Origin: Streptomyces marispadix
Lineage (GTDB): Bacteria > Actinomycetota > Actinomycetes > Streptomycetales > Streptomycetaceae
Direction of reading: 5' to 3'
Length of the DNA: 64,000 nucleotides
Assembly: GCF_022524345.1 (NCBI RefSeq)
Contig: NZ_JAKWJU010000002.1
Span: forward strand, 5,942,001 to 6,006,000
The position numbers and the translations under genes were made by a program. Below, piece after piece: positions 53,267-61,285 of the stretch. Each line of letters starts with the position of its first letter. Positions within the stretch are counted from its first letter, which is position 1. The notes below the pieces were generated by a model. The model did no database searches. It was not told the DNA's origin and saw nothing but the letters and a program-made list of their open reading frames with translations.

Positions 53267-54247
53267 ATGGACCTCGAAGTGCGTCATCTCCGAGTGGTAC
53301 GGGCCGTGGCGGATGCCGGGAGCCTGACCCGCGCAGCCGTCGCACTCGGGATGTCACAGCCTTCCCTGACGGCGCAGTTGCAGCGCATCGAGCGGATGCT
53401 CGGCGGGCCGCTGTTCATCCGACACCGCGGCGGCGCCAGCCCGACGGCCCTCGGGGAACTGGTCACCGCCAAGGCCCGCGAACTGCTGCCGCAGCTCGAC
53501 TCGGTGCAGCAGCAGGTGCTGTCCCATCTCGGCTTCTCCGACGGCCGGTTGGCGCTGCGCTACGTCGCGAACCCGGGCCCGCTGATGGTGCGGATGCTGG
53601 AGCCGCTGCGCAAGCTCTTCCCCGGCGCCGAGGCCAAGTTGCGCACGGAGTCGCATGTCGCCGTGGTCGTCGATCTCGTCGCGGACCGGCAGCAGGACCT
53701 CGGCGCGGTGGTGGAGTACGAGGGCAAGCCGCGTCCGGCGCGCCGCGAGGTGACGGAGCAACTGGTCGCCGTGGAACCGGCGTTCGTGCTCCTCTCGGAG
53801 CGGCACCGGCTGGCCGCGCGGTCCGAGCTGGAACTCGGCGACCTCGCCGACGACGAGTGGGTGCTGCCGCCCAGCCAGGGCAGCGGTCTCCACGACGCCT
53901 TCACGGCGGCGTGCGCGGGCGCGGGGTTCACCGCAGTGGTCCAGCACGAGGCGGAGGCCGCCGCGGCCCGCGAACTCGTCGTCGCGGGCGCCGCGATCGG
54001 CCTCGGGCAGGCCACCTTCCGCAGCACCCCGGGCATAGTGCCGCGCCCGCTGCGGGGCACCCCCTTACGGCTGCGCCACTCCCTGGTATGGCACCGCGAC
54101 AGCGCGCTCGCCTCGTACGGCCCGGCGCTCTTCGAACGTGCGGAACAGGCGTACGCGGAAGCGATCACCAACAACCCGCAGTATCCGGCCTGGTTGAGCG
54201 ACCACGGTCCGCTGGGGCCCGCACGCCGGGACACGGCGGCGCGCTGA
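53267..54247 (+). CDS. LysR-family transcriptional regulator
   Basis: 326 residues (ATG 53267; GTG 53264 adjacent). N-terminal winged helix-turn-helix MDLEVRHLRVVRAVADAGSL, then TRAAVALGMSQPSLTAQLQRIERMLGGPLF in part, followed by the effector-binding domain (from about residue 90). Divergent from the isonitrile synthase gene and probably its direct regulator, perhaps responding to an aromatic amino acid or the isonitrile (inference). Followed by a strong hairpin. Confidence 0.93.
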   Translation: MDLEVRHLRVVRAVADAGSLTRAAVALGMSQPSLTAQLQRIERMLGGPLFIRHRGGASPTALGELVTAKARELLPQLDSVQQQVLSHLGFSDGRLALRYVANPGPLMVRMLEPLRKLFPGAEAKLRTESHVAVVVDLVADRQQDLGAVVEYEGKPRPARREVTEQLVAVEPAFVLLSERHRLAARSELELGDLADDEWVLPPSQGSGLHDAFTAACAGAGFTAVVQHEAEAAAARELVVAGAAIGLGQATFRSTPGIVPRPLRGTPLRLRHSLVWHRDSALASYGPALFERAEQAYAEAITNNPQYPAWLSDHGPLGPARRDTAAR

Positions 54248-54281
54248 ACGGGCCCGCACCACGTGGCAGGCGCGGAAGGGA

Positions 54282-54326
54282 GCCCCTGCCGGTCCGCGAC
54301 GGGGGAGAGCACGGACCGACAGGGGC
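54282..54326 (+). terminator. Terminator hairpin of lysR
   Basis: GCCCCTGCCGGTCC (54282-54295) and GGACCGACAGGGGC (54313-54326): 14-bp stem with one mismatch, 17-nt loop. Confidence 0.75.
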
Positions 54327-54361
54327 GGCTGGTGGCGCTCGGTTCCTCGCGCTCAGGTCTC

Positions 54362-54433
54362 GCGCTGGGACCTTGCGCTGGGACCTTGCGCTGAGGCCCT
54401 GCGCCCGGAGTGCGCCCGGAGTGCGCCCGGACG
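54362..54433. repeat. Short tandem repeats between convergent units
   Basis: GCGCTGGGACCTT twice (54362-54374, 54375-54387), then GCGCCCGGAGT at 54401-54411 and 54412-54422 and a variant at 54423-54433. Confidence 0.75.
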
Positions 54434-54438
54434 TGCGC

Positions 54439-54555
54439 TCAGGGCTCCTCGCCGAAGACGTCGTACCCGTTCAGTTCGCCGCCACCCATCGGCGAGCGGT
54501 CCGGGTGCGGGATACGTCCGGCGTGGGCTACGACCTGGTGTAAGTGATGCCGCAT
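54439..54555 (-). CDS. Small ORF 4 (38 residues)
   Basis: ATG 54555 overlaps the end of small ORF 3 in another frame and ends with ELNGYDVFGEEP. Begins MRHHLHQVVAHAGRIPHPD. No family recognised. Support is only positional: it continues a chain of overlapping tiny minus-strand frames with consistent third-position GC. Confidence 0.35.
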   Translation of the reverse strand: MRHHLHQVVAHAGRIPHPDRSPMGGGELNGYDVFGEEP

Positions 54556-54662
54556 TTCGCGCACTTCATCGCGCGGGCAGTCATCCATTCCGGCTCGTGC
54601 GGGCCGCCGGAGACCGGACAGGGCGGGATGCCTTCGACGGCTGCGGACTGGTCGGTCTTCAA
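54528..54662 (-). CDS. Small ORF 3, zinc-ribbon-like (44 residues)
   Basis: TTG 54662 overlaps the previous stop as TTGA. The sequence contains IPPCPVSGGPHE and AMKCAKCGITYT, giving C-x(n)-C-x-x-C spacing that could bind one zinc ion. Coupling to the frame before it argues that it is translated. Function unknown. Confidence 0.45.
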   Translation of the reverse strand: MKTDQSAAVEGIPPCPVSGGPHEPEWMTARAMKCAKCGITYTRS

Positions 54663-54886
54663 CTTCCGCTCACTTTCTCGTCGTTCGGATCGTTCAGCCC
54701 GACCGAGGTGCCCGGCCGCGCCTTCGAGTGCGACTCACGGATGCGCCGCCACCCTTGAACTGCCTCGTCGTACGCGGCGACTTCGTCCTCGGTCGCCGCC
54801 CGTACGTCACGGTCGTAGGCGTAGGAGGTGACGCCGTCCGCCAGCTTGATGCCGTACAGGACGGGGACAGGCCGATGAACGGCCAC
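54659..54886 (-). CDS. Small ORF 2 (about 75 residues, start uncertain)
   Basis: The frame reads VHRPVPVLYGIKLADGVTSY, then AYDRDVRAATEDEVAAYDEAVQGWRRIRE in part, and ends NDEKVSGS. GTG 54886 is a guess; the frame is open further upstream into the 18-bp duplication. The protein looks like a genuine small soluble protein (balanced composition, DGVTSYAYDRDVRAA) of a type seen as hypothetical proteins in streptomycetes. Confidence 0.5.
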   Translation of the reverse strand: MAVHRPVPVLYGIKLADGVTSYAYDRDVRAATEDEVAAYDEAVQGWRRIRESHSKARPGTSVGLNDPNDEKVSGS

Positions 54887-54931
54887 GATCCGGCCTACTC
54901 GCCGCCGCTGGGGCTCGCAGACGAAGTCCCG

Positions 54932-54967
54932 TAGCCCGAACCGCTCTTCTAGCCCGAACCGCTCTTC
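54932..54967. repeat. 18-bp tandem duplication at a stop codon
   Basis: TAGCCCGAACCGCTCTTC occurs twice back to back (54932-54949 and 54950-54967). On the minus strand it encodes the EERFGL / KSGSG region and carries the stop of small ORF 1. Confidence 0.85.
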
Positions 54968-55089
54968 TTGTGCGCCACCCTCGCGTGCCGCTTCAGCCGC
55001 ACCCGGGCGTCCGTCGCGGCCGAGTGGTTGCCGCTCTTCCTCTCCCGCGCCTCTTGATCCAGCAGCCGCCTGCATGCGCCACATCCCAT
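54949..55089 (-). CDS. Small ORF 1, Cys-containing basic protein (46 residues)
   Basis: ATG 55089 with AGAGG eight bases upstream; begins MGCGACRRLLDQEARERKSG and continues with basic TDARVRLKRHARVAHKK. Cys3 and Cys6 form a CxxC. Good ribosome-binding site and start the chain of four small frames. Family not recognised. Confidence 0.55.
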   Translation of the reverse strand: MGCGACRRLLDQEARERKSGNHSAATDARVRLKRHARVAHKKSGSG

Positions 55090-55420
55090 GTCGTTCACCT
55101 CTCGGTCGGACGACTCCCAGTCAACGACCGATCGGCACCGCTATCCATGGGCTGAGCTGGTACTTTCCGGCGGCCGTGGCGTACGGTCCCCAACTGGACC
55201 GGTGATCCGGCGAAGTCGGGTTGAATACGGCGCTCGCGAATGCTAGGGAAAGCGGCCGATGCGAAGCCGCCGTTCCCGAGGGAGCCGTGGGGGTGCGGCC
55301 GCCGCCGCGCCCGCTACATGACCGGACCGTCACGGCATGACGGACCCGTGCAGCCGTGCCGCACCCTCCGCTTCACCGCTGAGCCGCCCCACCCCGCGTG
55401 CTTGCCGACGTCAGCGCTCA
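55090..55420. other. Gene-free DNA upstream of rha promoter
   Basis: 330 bases between the small minus-strand ORFs and the rha promoter. No gene or strong hairpin was recognised. Confidence 0.35.
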
Positions 55421-55512
55421 CTTTCGAAAGAAAGCGTTTCGAGTGCGATTTCTGTTTCCTTCATTGACTTTCCGACTTTGCGATTTCTACTCTCACGCAG
55501 CGTTTCGAAAGG
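55421..55512 (+). promoter_or_regulatory. rha operon promoter with TTTCGAAAG operators
   Basis: CTTTCGAAAG palindrome at 55421-55430, related CGTTTCGAG at 55435-55443 and CGTTTCGAAAGG at 55501-55512. Between them TTGACT (55464-55469) and TACTCT (55488-55493), 18 bp apart, form a plausible sigma-70 promoter. The area is clearly AT-richer than its surroundings. GAAA/TTTC repeats are usual for DeoR-family regulators, and the deoR gene starts 38 bp downstream. Confidence 0.65.
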
Positions 55513-55549
55513 CTCCAGGCGCATTCCGGATCCTGCGAGGAGTGGTGAC

Positions 55550-56443
55550 ATGCCGGGTATCGCGGAGCACGAGCGTCAGCAGGAGGTGCTGCGGCTGCTC
55601 GAGGGGACGGGCAAGGTGAGCGTGCCCGAACTGGCCGAGCGCCTGGGCGTGTCCGTGGTGACGGTACGCAAGGACCTCGACGCGCTGGAGCGCCGGAGGA
55701 TCCTCCGCCGGGTACGCGGGGGCGCCGTCGCCGTGCGGGGCGCGGACGAGGGCGCGTTCGAGATGCGGGTGCGCTACCGCGTACCGGAGAAGCAGGCCAT
55801 CGCCCGAGCCGCCGCCGAACTCGTCCGGGACGGCGACGCGATCGGCCTCGACTGCAGCACGACCTGCTACCACCTGGCCCGCGAGATCCGCGACCGCAGC
55901 GGCCTGATCGTCGTCACCAACGGCCTGCGGGCGGCCGAGGTCCTCAGCGAGTCCGACGCCACCGTCGTGATGCCCGGCGGAACCCTGCGTCGCTCCTCCT
56001 GGTCGCTGGTGGGGGACGTCGGGGACGCCTTCCACGGACGTGGCCGCCTGGCCCGGGGCTTCTTCGGGCTCCGCTCCCTCTCACCCGAACTGGGCCTGCT
56101 GGAGCTGTCAGCGGAGGAGACCGAGGCGAAGCGCACGCTGGTGTCGCTGTGCGACGAGGTGTACGGGCTCTTCGACTCCAGCAAGGTCGGCCGATTCGCG
56201 CTCCACGCATTCGTCAGGCCCGCGCAGGTCGACGGACTGATCACGGACGCCGCCGCGTCGGGTGAACTGGCGGCGCAGTGGCGGGCGGTGGGGGTACCCG
56301 TACGGCGGGTGCCCGTACGAGGCGGAGCGGCGGACGTACCGGAGGAAGGATCGGATGCGGCGCGGGAAGCACCGGCCGAGGCACCGCACGAATCGAACGG
56401 GGCGCAGGGGACGGCCCCCGCGGCGGAGGACGGGTCGACGTGA
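55550..56443 (+). CDS. DeoR-family repressor of rhamnose operon
   Basis: 297 residues from ATG 55550 (GAGGAG 8 bases upstream). N-terminal DeoR helix-turn-helix RQQEVLRLLEGTGKVSVPEL (shortened) through VSVVTVRKDLDALERR, then the DeoR sensor domain (IGLDCSTTCYHLA, VVTNGLRAAEVL, VMPGGTLRR, and the C-terminal ALFDSSKVGR-like YGLFDSSKVGRFAL). DeoR regulators respond to phosphorylated sugars; here rhamnulose-1-phosphate or rhamnose is likely. First gene of the operon and overlaps rhaB by GTGA. A disordered acidic C-terminal tail of about 50 residues is unusual. Confidence 0.9.
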   Translation: MPGIAEHERQQEVLRLLEGTGKVSVPELAERLGVSVVTVRKDLDALERRRILRRVRGGAVAVRGADEGAFEMRVRYRVPEKQAIARAAAELVRDGDAIGLDCSTTCYHLAREIRDRSGLIVVTNGLRAAEVLSESDATVVMPGGTLRRSSWSLVGDVGDAFHGRGRLARGFFGLRSLSPELGLLELSAEETEAKRTLVSLCDEVYGLFDSSKVGRFALHAFVRPAQVDGLITDAAASGELAAQWRAVGVPVRRVPVRGGAADVPEEGSDAAREAPAEAPHESNGAQGTAPAAEDGST

Positions 56444-58041
56444 ACGCCCGCCGTCATGTGCTCGCCGTGGACCTCGGGGCCGAGAGCGGACGTGTCGTCC
56501 TCGGCGGCTTCGACGGCTCGGTGATCCATACCCGTGAGGCGCACCGCTTCCCCAACACCCCGCGCACCGGCGACGACGGCGTGCTCCGCTGGGACCTCTC
56601 CCGGCTCTGGCGGGACGTATGCGAAGGGCTGGCCAAGGCCGCGGAGCTGGCGCCCGGCCCGATCGACTCCATAGGCGTGGACACCTGGGGCCTGGACTAC
56701 GGATTCGTCGACGAGCACGGCAGGTTGGTCGACGATCCCGTCAGCCACCGCGACGGGCGCACTCGCGGCATGCTCGCCGAAGCGGCGCGGCTGGTGGGCC
56801 GCGAGCGGCTCTACGCGGACACCGGCACGCAGTTGATGGAGTTCAACACCGTCTTCCAGATGCTGGCGGACGTCCGGTACGGGCGCGGAGGCCGGGGAAG
56901 TCGGGGAGGCCGGGCCGGCCTGCGAGAGCAGGACGACCGGGGCGGCGGCCGAGTGCCCCGGCAGGGGCCGACGAAGGGATACGACGCGGGCAGCCGCATG
57001 CTGATGCTGCCGGACCTGTTCCACCGGCTGCTCTGCGGAAGCGACGTCGCCGAGTACACCGCCGTCAGTACGAGCGGCGCGTACGACATGACGCGGCGGC
57101 GGTGGGCGACCGGGCTCCTCGACGACCTCGGGATACCGACCGGCGTGCTGCCCGAAGTCGTCGATCCCGGAACCGATTTGGGCGGTCTGCTGCCCGGCGT
57201 GGCCGACCACCCCGCGTACCGGCACACCCGTGTCGTCGCCCCGGGCAGCCATGACACGGCGAGTGCGGTGGTGAGCGTTCCGTTCACCGACGCCTCGGCC
57301 GCGTACATCTCCTCCGGCACCTGGTCGCTGGTGGGTGTGGAGAGGACCGAAGGGCCGCTCGTCGACGAGGACTCGCGCCTCGCGAACCTCACCAACGAGG
57401 GCGGAGTCGGCGGCACCATACGGCTGCTGCGCAACTGCATGGGGCTGTGGCTGCTCCAGGAGTGCCGCAACCAGTGGGCACGCGAGGGCCACCGCTACGG
57501 CTACGGCGAACTGGCCGCGCTGGCCGCCCGGTCGGTCGCCGGGCGGAGCGTGGTCAACCCCGACCACCGGAACTTCGTGACGCCCGGCGACATGCCCGCC
57601 CGCATCCGCCGGTACTGCGAGCGTACGGGCCAGCCCGTACCGGAGGGAGCGGCGGCGACCGCCCGGACCGTCGTCGACAGCCTCGCCTTCGGCTACCGCA
57701 TGGTCCTGGAGGACCTGGCGCGCGTCACCGGCCGTCCGCCGACCGCGGCACACATCGTGGGCGGCGGCTCACGCAACGGCCTGCTCAACCAGCTCACCGC
57801 GGACGTGAGCGGACTGCCCGTACTGGCGGGGCCGGTGGAGGCGACGGCGCTGGGCAACATGCTCGTCCAGCTCATGGCCCTCGGCGAGGTCGCGGACCTC
57901 GCGGAGATGCGCGAGATCGTACGGGCCGGACAGCGGCCGACCCTCTACGAGCCCGCCGGGGACGGCTCGGCGGAGGAACGCTACCGCCGCTACCGGGAGT
58001 GGGCCGCGGCCGACTCGGCGGAGGCGGGGATCACGGGGTGA
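56440..58041 (+). CDS. rhaB: Rhamnulokinase
   Basis: 533 residues, GTG overlapping the deoR stop. FGGY-kinase fold: LAVDLGAESGRVVLGGFDG (the DLGAESGR opening typical of RhaB), VDTWGLDYGFVD, YRDGRT-like SHRDGRTRGM, FNTVFQMLAD, LPDLFHRLLCG, STSGAYDMTRRRWA, VAPGSHDTASAVV, YISSGTWSLVGVE, LTNEGGVGGTIRLLRN in part and HIVGGGSRNGLLNQLTAD in part. A Gly/Arg-rich insertion of about 28 residues (around residues 147-175) after MLADVRYG is not family-typical and should lie in a surface loop. Phosphorylates L-rhamnulose. Confidence 0.93.
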   Translation: MNARRHVLAVDLGAESGRVVLGGFDGSVIHTREAHRFPNTPRTGDDGVLRWDLSRLWRDVCEGLAKAAELAPGPIDSIGVDTWGLDYGFVDEHGRLVDDPVSHRDGRTRGMLAEAARLVGRERLYADTGTQLMEFNTVFQMLADVRYGRGGRGSRGGRAGLREQDDRGGGRVPRQGPTKGYDAGSRMLMLPDLFHRLLCGSDVAEYTAVSTSGAYDMTRRRWATGLLDDLGIPTGVLPEVVDPGTDLGGLLPGVADHPAYRHTRVVAPGSHDTASAVVSVPFTDASAAYISSGTWSLVGVERTEGPLVDEDSRLANLTNEGGVGGTIRLLRNCMGLWLLQECRNQWAREGHRYGYGELAALAARSVAGRSVVNPDHRNFVTPGDMPARIRRYCERTGQPVPEGAAATARTVVDSLAFGYRMVLEDLARVTGRPPTAAHIVGGGSRNGLLNQLTADVSGLPVLAGPVEATALGNMLVQLMALGEVADLAEMREIVRAGQRPTLYEPAGDGSAEERYRRYREWAAADSAEAGITG

Positions 58042-58359
58042 GGCCGCGAGCCGGATTCAAGGCGGCACGGGGCGAATCCGAAGTGAGGGCAGAGCGGGAA
58101 GGGACGGACAGCGAAGCAGGAACTGGGGCTGGGGCTGGGGCAGGTCACGCGGACGCAAGGCAGAGACGGCACAGCAGGCACAGCAGCCAGAGAAGACGGA
58201 GCAGGACGGAGCAGACGGAGCAGACGGAGCAGGACAGAGCAGAGCAGGCGGCCCCGAGCGCAGAGAAGAGCGCGGAGCGCGGCGCGGAGGAGAGCGCTCG
58301 GCAGAGCGTGCAGAGCAAGCAAGGGCAACGCAGCGGAAGCGGACGGAAGGAGAGGCAGG
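58042..58359. other. Repeat-rich spacer between rhaB and rhaS
   Basis: 318 bases with imperfect GGAGCAGAC/GGACGGAGCAG tandem units (about 58190-58250) and other purine-rich words. No gene recognised. AAGGAG at 58346-58351 serves rhaS. Confidence 0.45.
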
Positions 58360-59382
58360 ATGCGCGTATCGCGAGGTGTCGCCGTGGGTGTCGCGGTGAC
58401 GGTGTCGGCGTCGCTGACGCTGGCGGGGTGCAGCAAGAAGAACGACGGATTGGGCGGATCGTCGGGCGGCGACGGGCCGAAGGTCGCCTTCGTGCCCAAG
58501 GTGCAGGGCATTCCGTACTTCGAGGCGATGAACAAGGGAGGCAAGCAGGCAGCGAAGGACCTGGGCGCGCAGTGGATCTACAAGGGGCCCACGACGGCCG
58601 ATCCCGGCGCGCAGACCGACATCGTCAAGTCGCTGCTCCAGCAGCGGGTCGACGTGCTGGCCGTGGCGCCGAACGACCCCGACTCCATGCCGCCGATCCT
58701 GCGCGACGCCAAGGACCAGGGCGTACACCCGATGACCTCCGACACCGACGCCCCCAACTCCACCCGTGAGGTCTTCGTCAACCAGGCCACTCCGAAAGGC
58801 ATCAGCAAGGCGCTGACGGACACGCTGATGAAGGAGACCGACGGCAAGGGCAAGTACGCGATCGTCTCCTGCGGTCAGACGGCCGAGAACCTCAACTCCT
58901 GGATCAAGGAGCAGAAGAAGTACACGGCGGAGAAGTACCCCGACGCGAAGATCGTCGACATCGTGTACGCGGGCGAGGACGAGGCCAAGGCCGTCTCGAT
59001 GGCCAAGGACCTGATGAACGCGCACCCCGACCTCAAGGGCCTCGTAGGGGAGTGCACCACGTCGGCGCCGGGCGTGGCCAAGGCCGTACGGGAGGCCGGG
59101 AAGACCGGGAAGATCGCGACCACGGGCGTGGGGACGCCGAAGTCGATGAAGCCCTATCTCGAGGACGGTTCCTCCGCGGGCGCCGTGCTGTGGGACGTCC
59201 AGGCGCTGGGCTATCTGACGGTGTGGGCAGGCAAGCAGGTCAGCGAGGGCAAGCCGTTCAAGAGGACCAACCGGGTCAGCGACAAGCTGCCCGCGGTCAA
59301 GTACTTCCCGGAGCGCAAGGAGCTGCTGCTCGGCGAGCCGCTGCGCATCACCAAGGACAACGCGGACGACTACGACTACTGA
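58360..59382 (+). CDS. rhaS: Rhamnose ABC transporter substrate-binding lipoprotein
   Basis: 340 residues. Lipoprotein signal with lipobox LAGC (Cys24). Periplasmic-binding-protein type I fold: KVAFVPKVQGIPYFEAMNKG, DIVKSLLQQRVDVLAVAPND, TSDTDAPNSTREVFVNQATP in part and GVGTPKSMKPYL. This is the carbohydrate-binding RhaS/LsrB-like group. Captures rhamnose for the importer encoded downstream. A 304-bp gap with a hairpin follows, which often raises lipoprotein yield relative to the membrane parts. Confidence 0.9.
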   Translation: MRVSRGVAVGVAVTVSASLTLAGCSKKNDGLGGSSGGDGPKVAFVPKVQGIPYFEAMNKGGKQAAKDLGAQWIYKGPTTADPGAQTDIVKSLLQQRVDVLAVAPNDPDSMPPILRDAKDQGVHPMTSDTDAPNSTREVFVNQATPKGISKALTDTLMKETDGKGKYAIVSCGQTAENLNSWIKEQKKYTAEKYPDAKIVDIVYAGEDEAKAVSMAKDLMNAHPDLKGLVGECTTSAPGVAKAVREAGKTGKIATTGVGTPKSMKPYLEDGSSAGAVLWDVQALGYLTVWAGKQVSEGKPFKRTNRVSDKLPAVKYFPERKELLLGEPLRITKDNADDYDY

Positions 59383-59423
59383 CGACGCCCGGCGGCGAGA
59401 CCGCTGAGGGGCTGGTGGGCGAA

Positions 59424-59621
59424 CGGCTGACGGTCGACAACTGACGGCTGGCAGACGGCAGATGACAGTCGCCGACTGACAGACGCCCGCTGACAGACAG
59501 CAGACGACAGACGTCAGAGAGCAGACGACAGATCAGAGACAACAGATGACAGATGACGGCTGACAGATGACGGCTGACAGATGACAGACAACAGGTGACA
59601 GATGACGGACGCTGTCACCTG
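59424..59621 (+). repeat. TGACAGA-type heptad repeats ending in a hairpin
   Basis: The rhaS-rhaT gap is filled with TGACAGA, TGACGGC and GACGACA words (for example ATGACAGATGACGGCTGAC at 59545-59563, repeated next to it). CAGGTGACAG (59592-59601) - 10-nt loop - CTGTCACCTG (59612-59621) is a perfect 10-bp hairpin and a candidate processing or attenuation site. The same heptads make the hairpin at 46709-46773. Confidence 0.75.
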
Positions 59622-59686
59622 CCGCGCCCAGTGAACCGCCGCCGGGGCAAGGGCGGCGTGTTCACCGTGCGGGGCCGAGGAGTGAG

Positions 59687-61285
59687 ATGACCCGGGCCGA
59701 GACATCCCAGACATCCGAGATATCCGAGACGGCGACGCTTCTGGTCTCCCGTGGAGTGCGTAAGCGCTACAGCGGCGTACAGGCCCTGCGTGGCGTGGAC
59801 TTCGACGTGCACGCGGGCGAGGTCCACGCCCTCGTCGGCGAGAACGGCGCCGGCAAGTCCACACTCATAAAGATCGTCTCCGGCGCCGAGGCGGCGGACG
59901 CGGGCACGGTCGACGTCGGCGGCCGACGGCTCACCCCGGGCGACACCAATGCCGCTCTCGCCGCCGGGATAGCGACGGTCTATCAAGAGCCGCAGCTCTT
60001 CGGCGAGTTGACGGTCGCGGAGAACATCTTCCTCGGCCGTGAACTGAGGCGCGGCGGTCGCCTCATCGACTGGGGCGCCCAGCGCGCACGTGTGGGCGCA
60101 CTGCTGGAGCGGCTCGGCCTCGACCCGGTGCTCGCCGACGTGAGGGCCGCGGACCTGCCGGTGGCCGAGCAGCAACTGGTGTCCATCGCGAAGGCGTTCG
60201 CACACGACGTGAGGGTCCTGATCCTCGACGAGCCGTCCGCGATCCTCACCGACCAGGAGGTGCAGACCCTCTTCCGCGTCATCGACTCGGTGAAGGCGGA
60301 GGGCGTCGGCGTGATCTACATCAGCCATCGGCTGGACGAACTCGTCGTCGTGGCCGACCGGGTGACCGTGCTGCGTGACGGCGAGGTCGTGGCGACCCGC
60401 CCCGCGCGTGAGCTGACCGTACGGCAGACCGCGGAGCTGATGACCGGGCACGCCCTGGAGGAGCGGCGGGTCTCCCGCGACGCGCCCGCGTCCGATCCCG
60501 TGCTGGAGGCGAGAGGGCTGGGCGCCGCCGGGTCGTTCCACGATGTGGACCTGGTGCTGAACAGAGGCGAGGTGGTGGGTCTTTACGGCCTCGTCGGCTC
60601 CGGCGTCAACGAAGTGGCCCGTGCCCTCTATGGAATCGACCCGGCCGACACCGGCACCGTGACGGTCGGCGGCAGGGTGCGGAGGCTGCGCGGCACCCGG
60701 GACGCGGTACGCGCGGGCGTCGCGATGCTGCCCGCGAACCGCAAGGTCCAGGGGGTGTTCGCGTCCAAGTCCATCGGCTTCAACATCTCGATCGGCCATC
60801 TCAGGCTGCTCAGCAGGTTCGGGGTCGCGATGGACCGCCGCCGGGAGAAGGTGGTGGCGGCGGACTTCCTCCGGCGCATCGCGATCAAGGCCCCCGGTGT
60901 GCACTCCCTCGTGGGCACGCTCTCCGGCGGCAACCAGCAGAAGGTCGTACTGGCCCGTTCGCTGGTCGAGAGGCCCGACGTGCTCGTGCTGGAGGAGCCC
61001 ACGCAGGGCGTCGACGTCGGAGCCAAGGACGAGATCCACGACATCGTCCTCTCCCTCGCCGACCAGGGCAGCGCGGTGCTCGTGGTCTCCTCCGACCTGG
61101 CCGAACTACAGCGCCTCGCCGACCGGGTGCTGGTGATGCGGGAGGGCCGCCCGGCGGGCGAGTTCCCCCGCGGCGCCTCACAGGCGGATCTGCTCTCCGC
61201 GGCTGCCGGAGGCGACGACGAGGAGGCTCCGACCTCGCTGGACGAGGCGAGGGCCGCGATCACCGAGGAGGTGAACCAGCCATGA
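59687..61285 (+). CDS. rhaT: Rhamnose ABC transporter ATP-binding protein (two domains)
   Basis: 532 residues, ATG with GAGGAGTGAG upstream. Two fused ABC domains as in RbsA-type importers. Domain 1: Walker A GENGAGKST (51-59), Q-loop YQEPQLF, DEPSAILT Walker B, YISHRLDE. Domain 2: degenerate Walker A GLVGSGVNEV, signature LSGGNQQKV, EEPTQGVDVG. It energises import of rhamnose with the two following permeases. ATGA overlap with the next gene. Confidence 0.92.
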   Translation: MTRAETSQTSEISETATLLVSRGVRKRYSGVQALRGVDFDVHAGEVHALVGENGAGKSTLIKIVSGAEAADAGTVDVGGRRLTPGDTNAALAAGIATVYQEPQLFGELTVAENIFLGRELRRGGRLIDWGAQRARVGALLERLGLDPVLADVRAADLPVAEQQLVSIAKAFAHDVRVLILDEPSAILTDQEVQTLFRVIDSVKAEGVGVIYISHRLDELVVVADRVTVLRDGEVVATRPARELTVRQTAELMTGHALEERRVSRDAPASDPVLEARGLGAAGSFHDVDLVLNRGEVVGLYGLVGSGVNEVARALYGIDPADTGTVTVGGRVRRLRGTRDAVRAGVAMLPANRKVQGVFASKSIGFNISIGHLRLLSRFGVAMDRRREKVVAADFLRRIAIKAPGVHSLVGTLSGGNQQKVVLARSLVERPDVLVLEEPTQGVDVGAKDEIHDIVLSLADQGSAVLVVSSDLAELQRLADRVLVMREGRPAGEFPRGASQADLLSAAAGGDDEEAPTSLDEARAAITEEVNQP

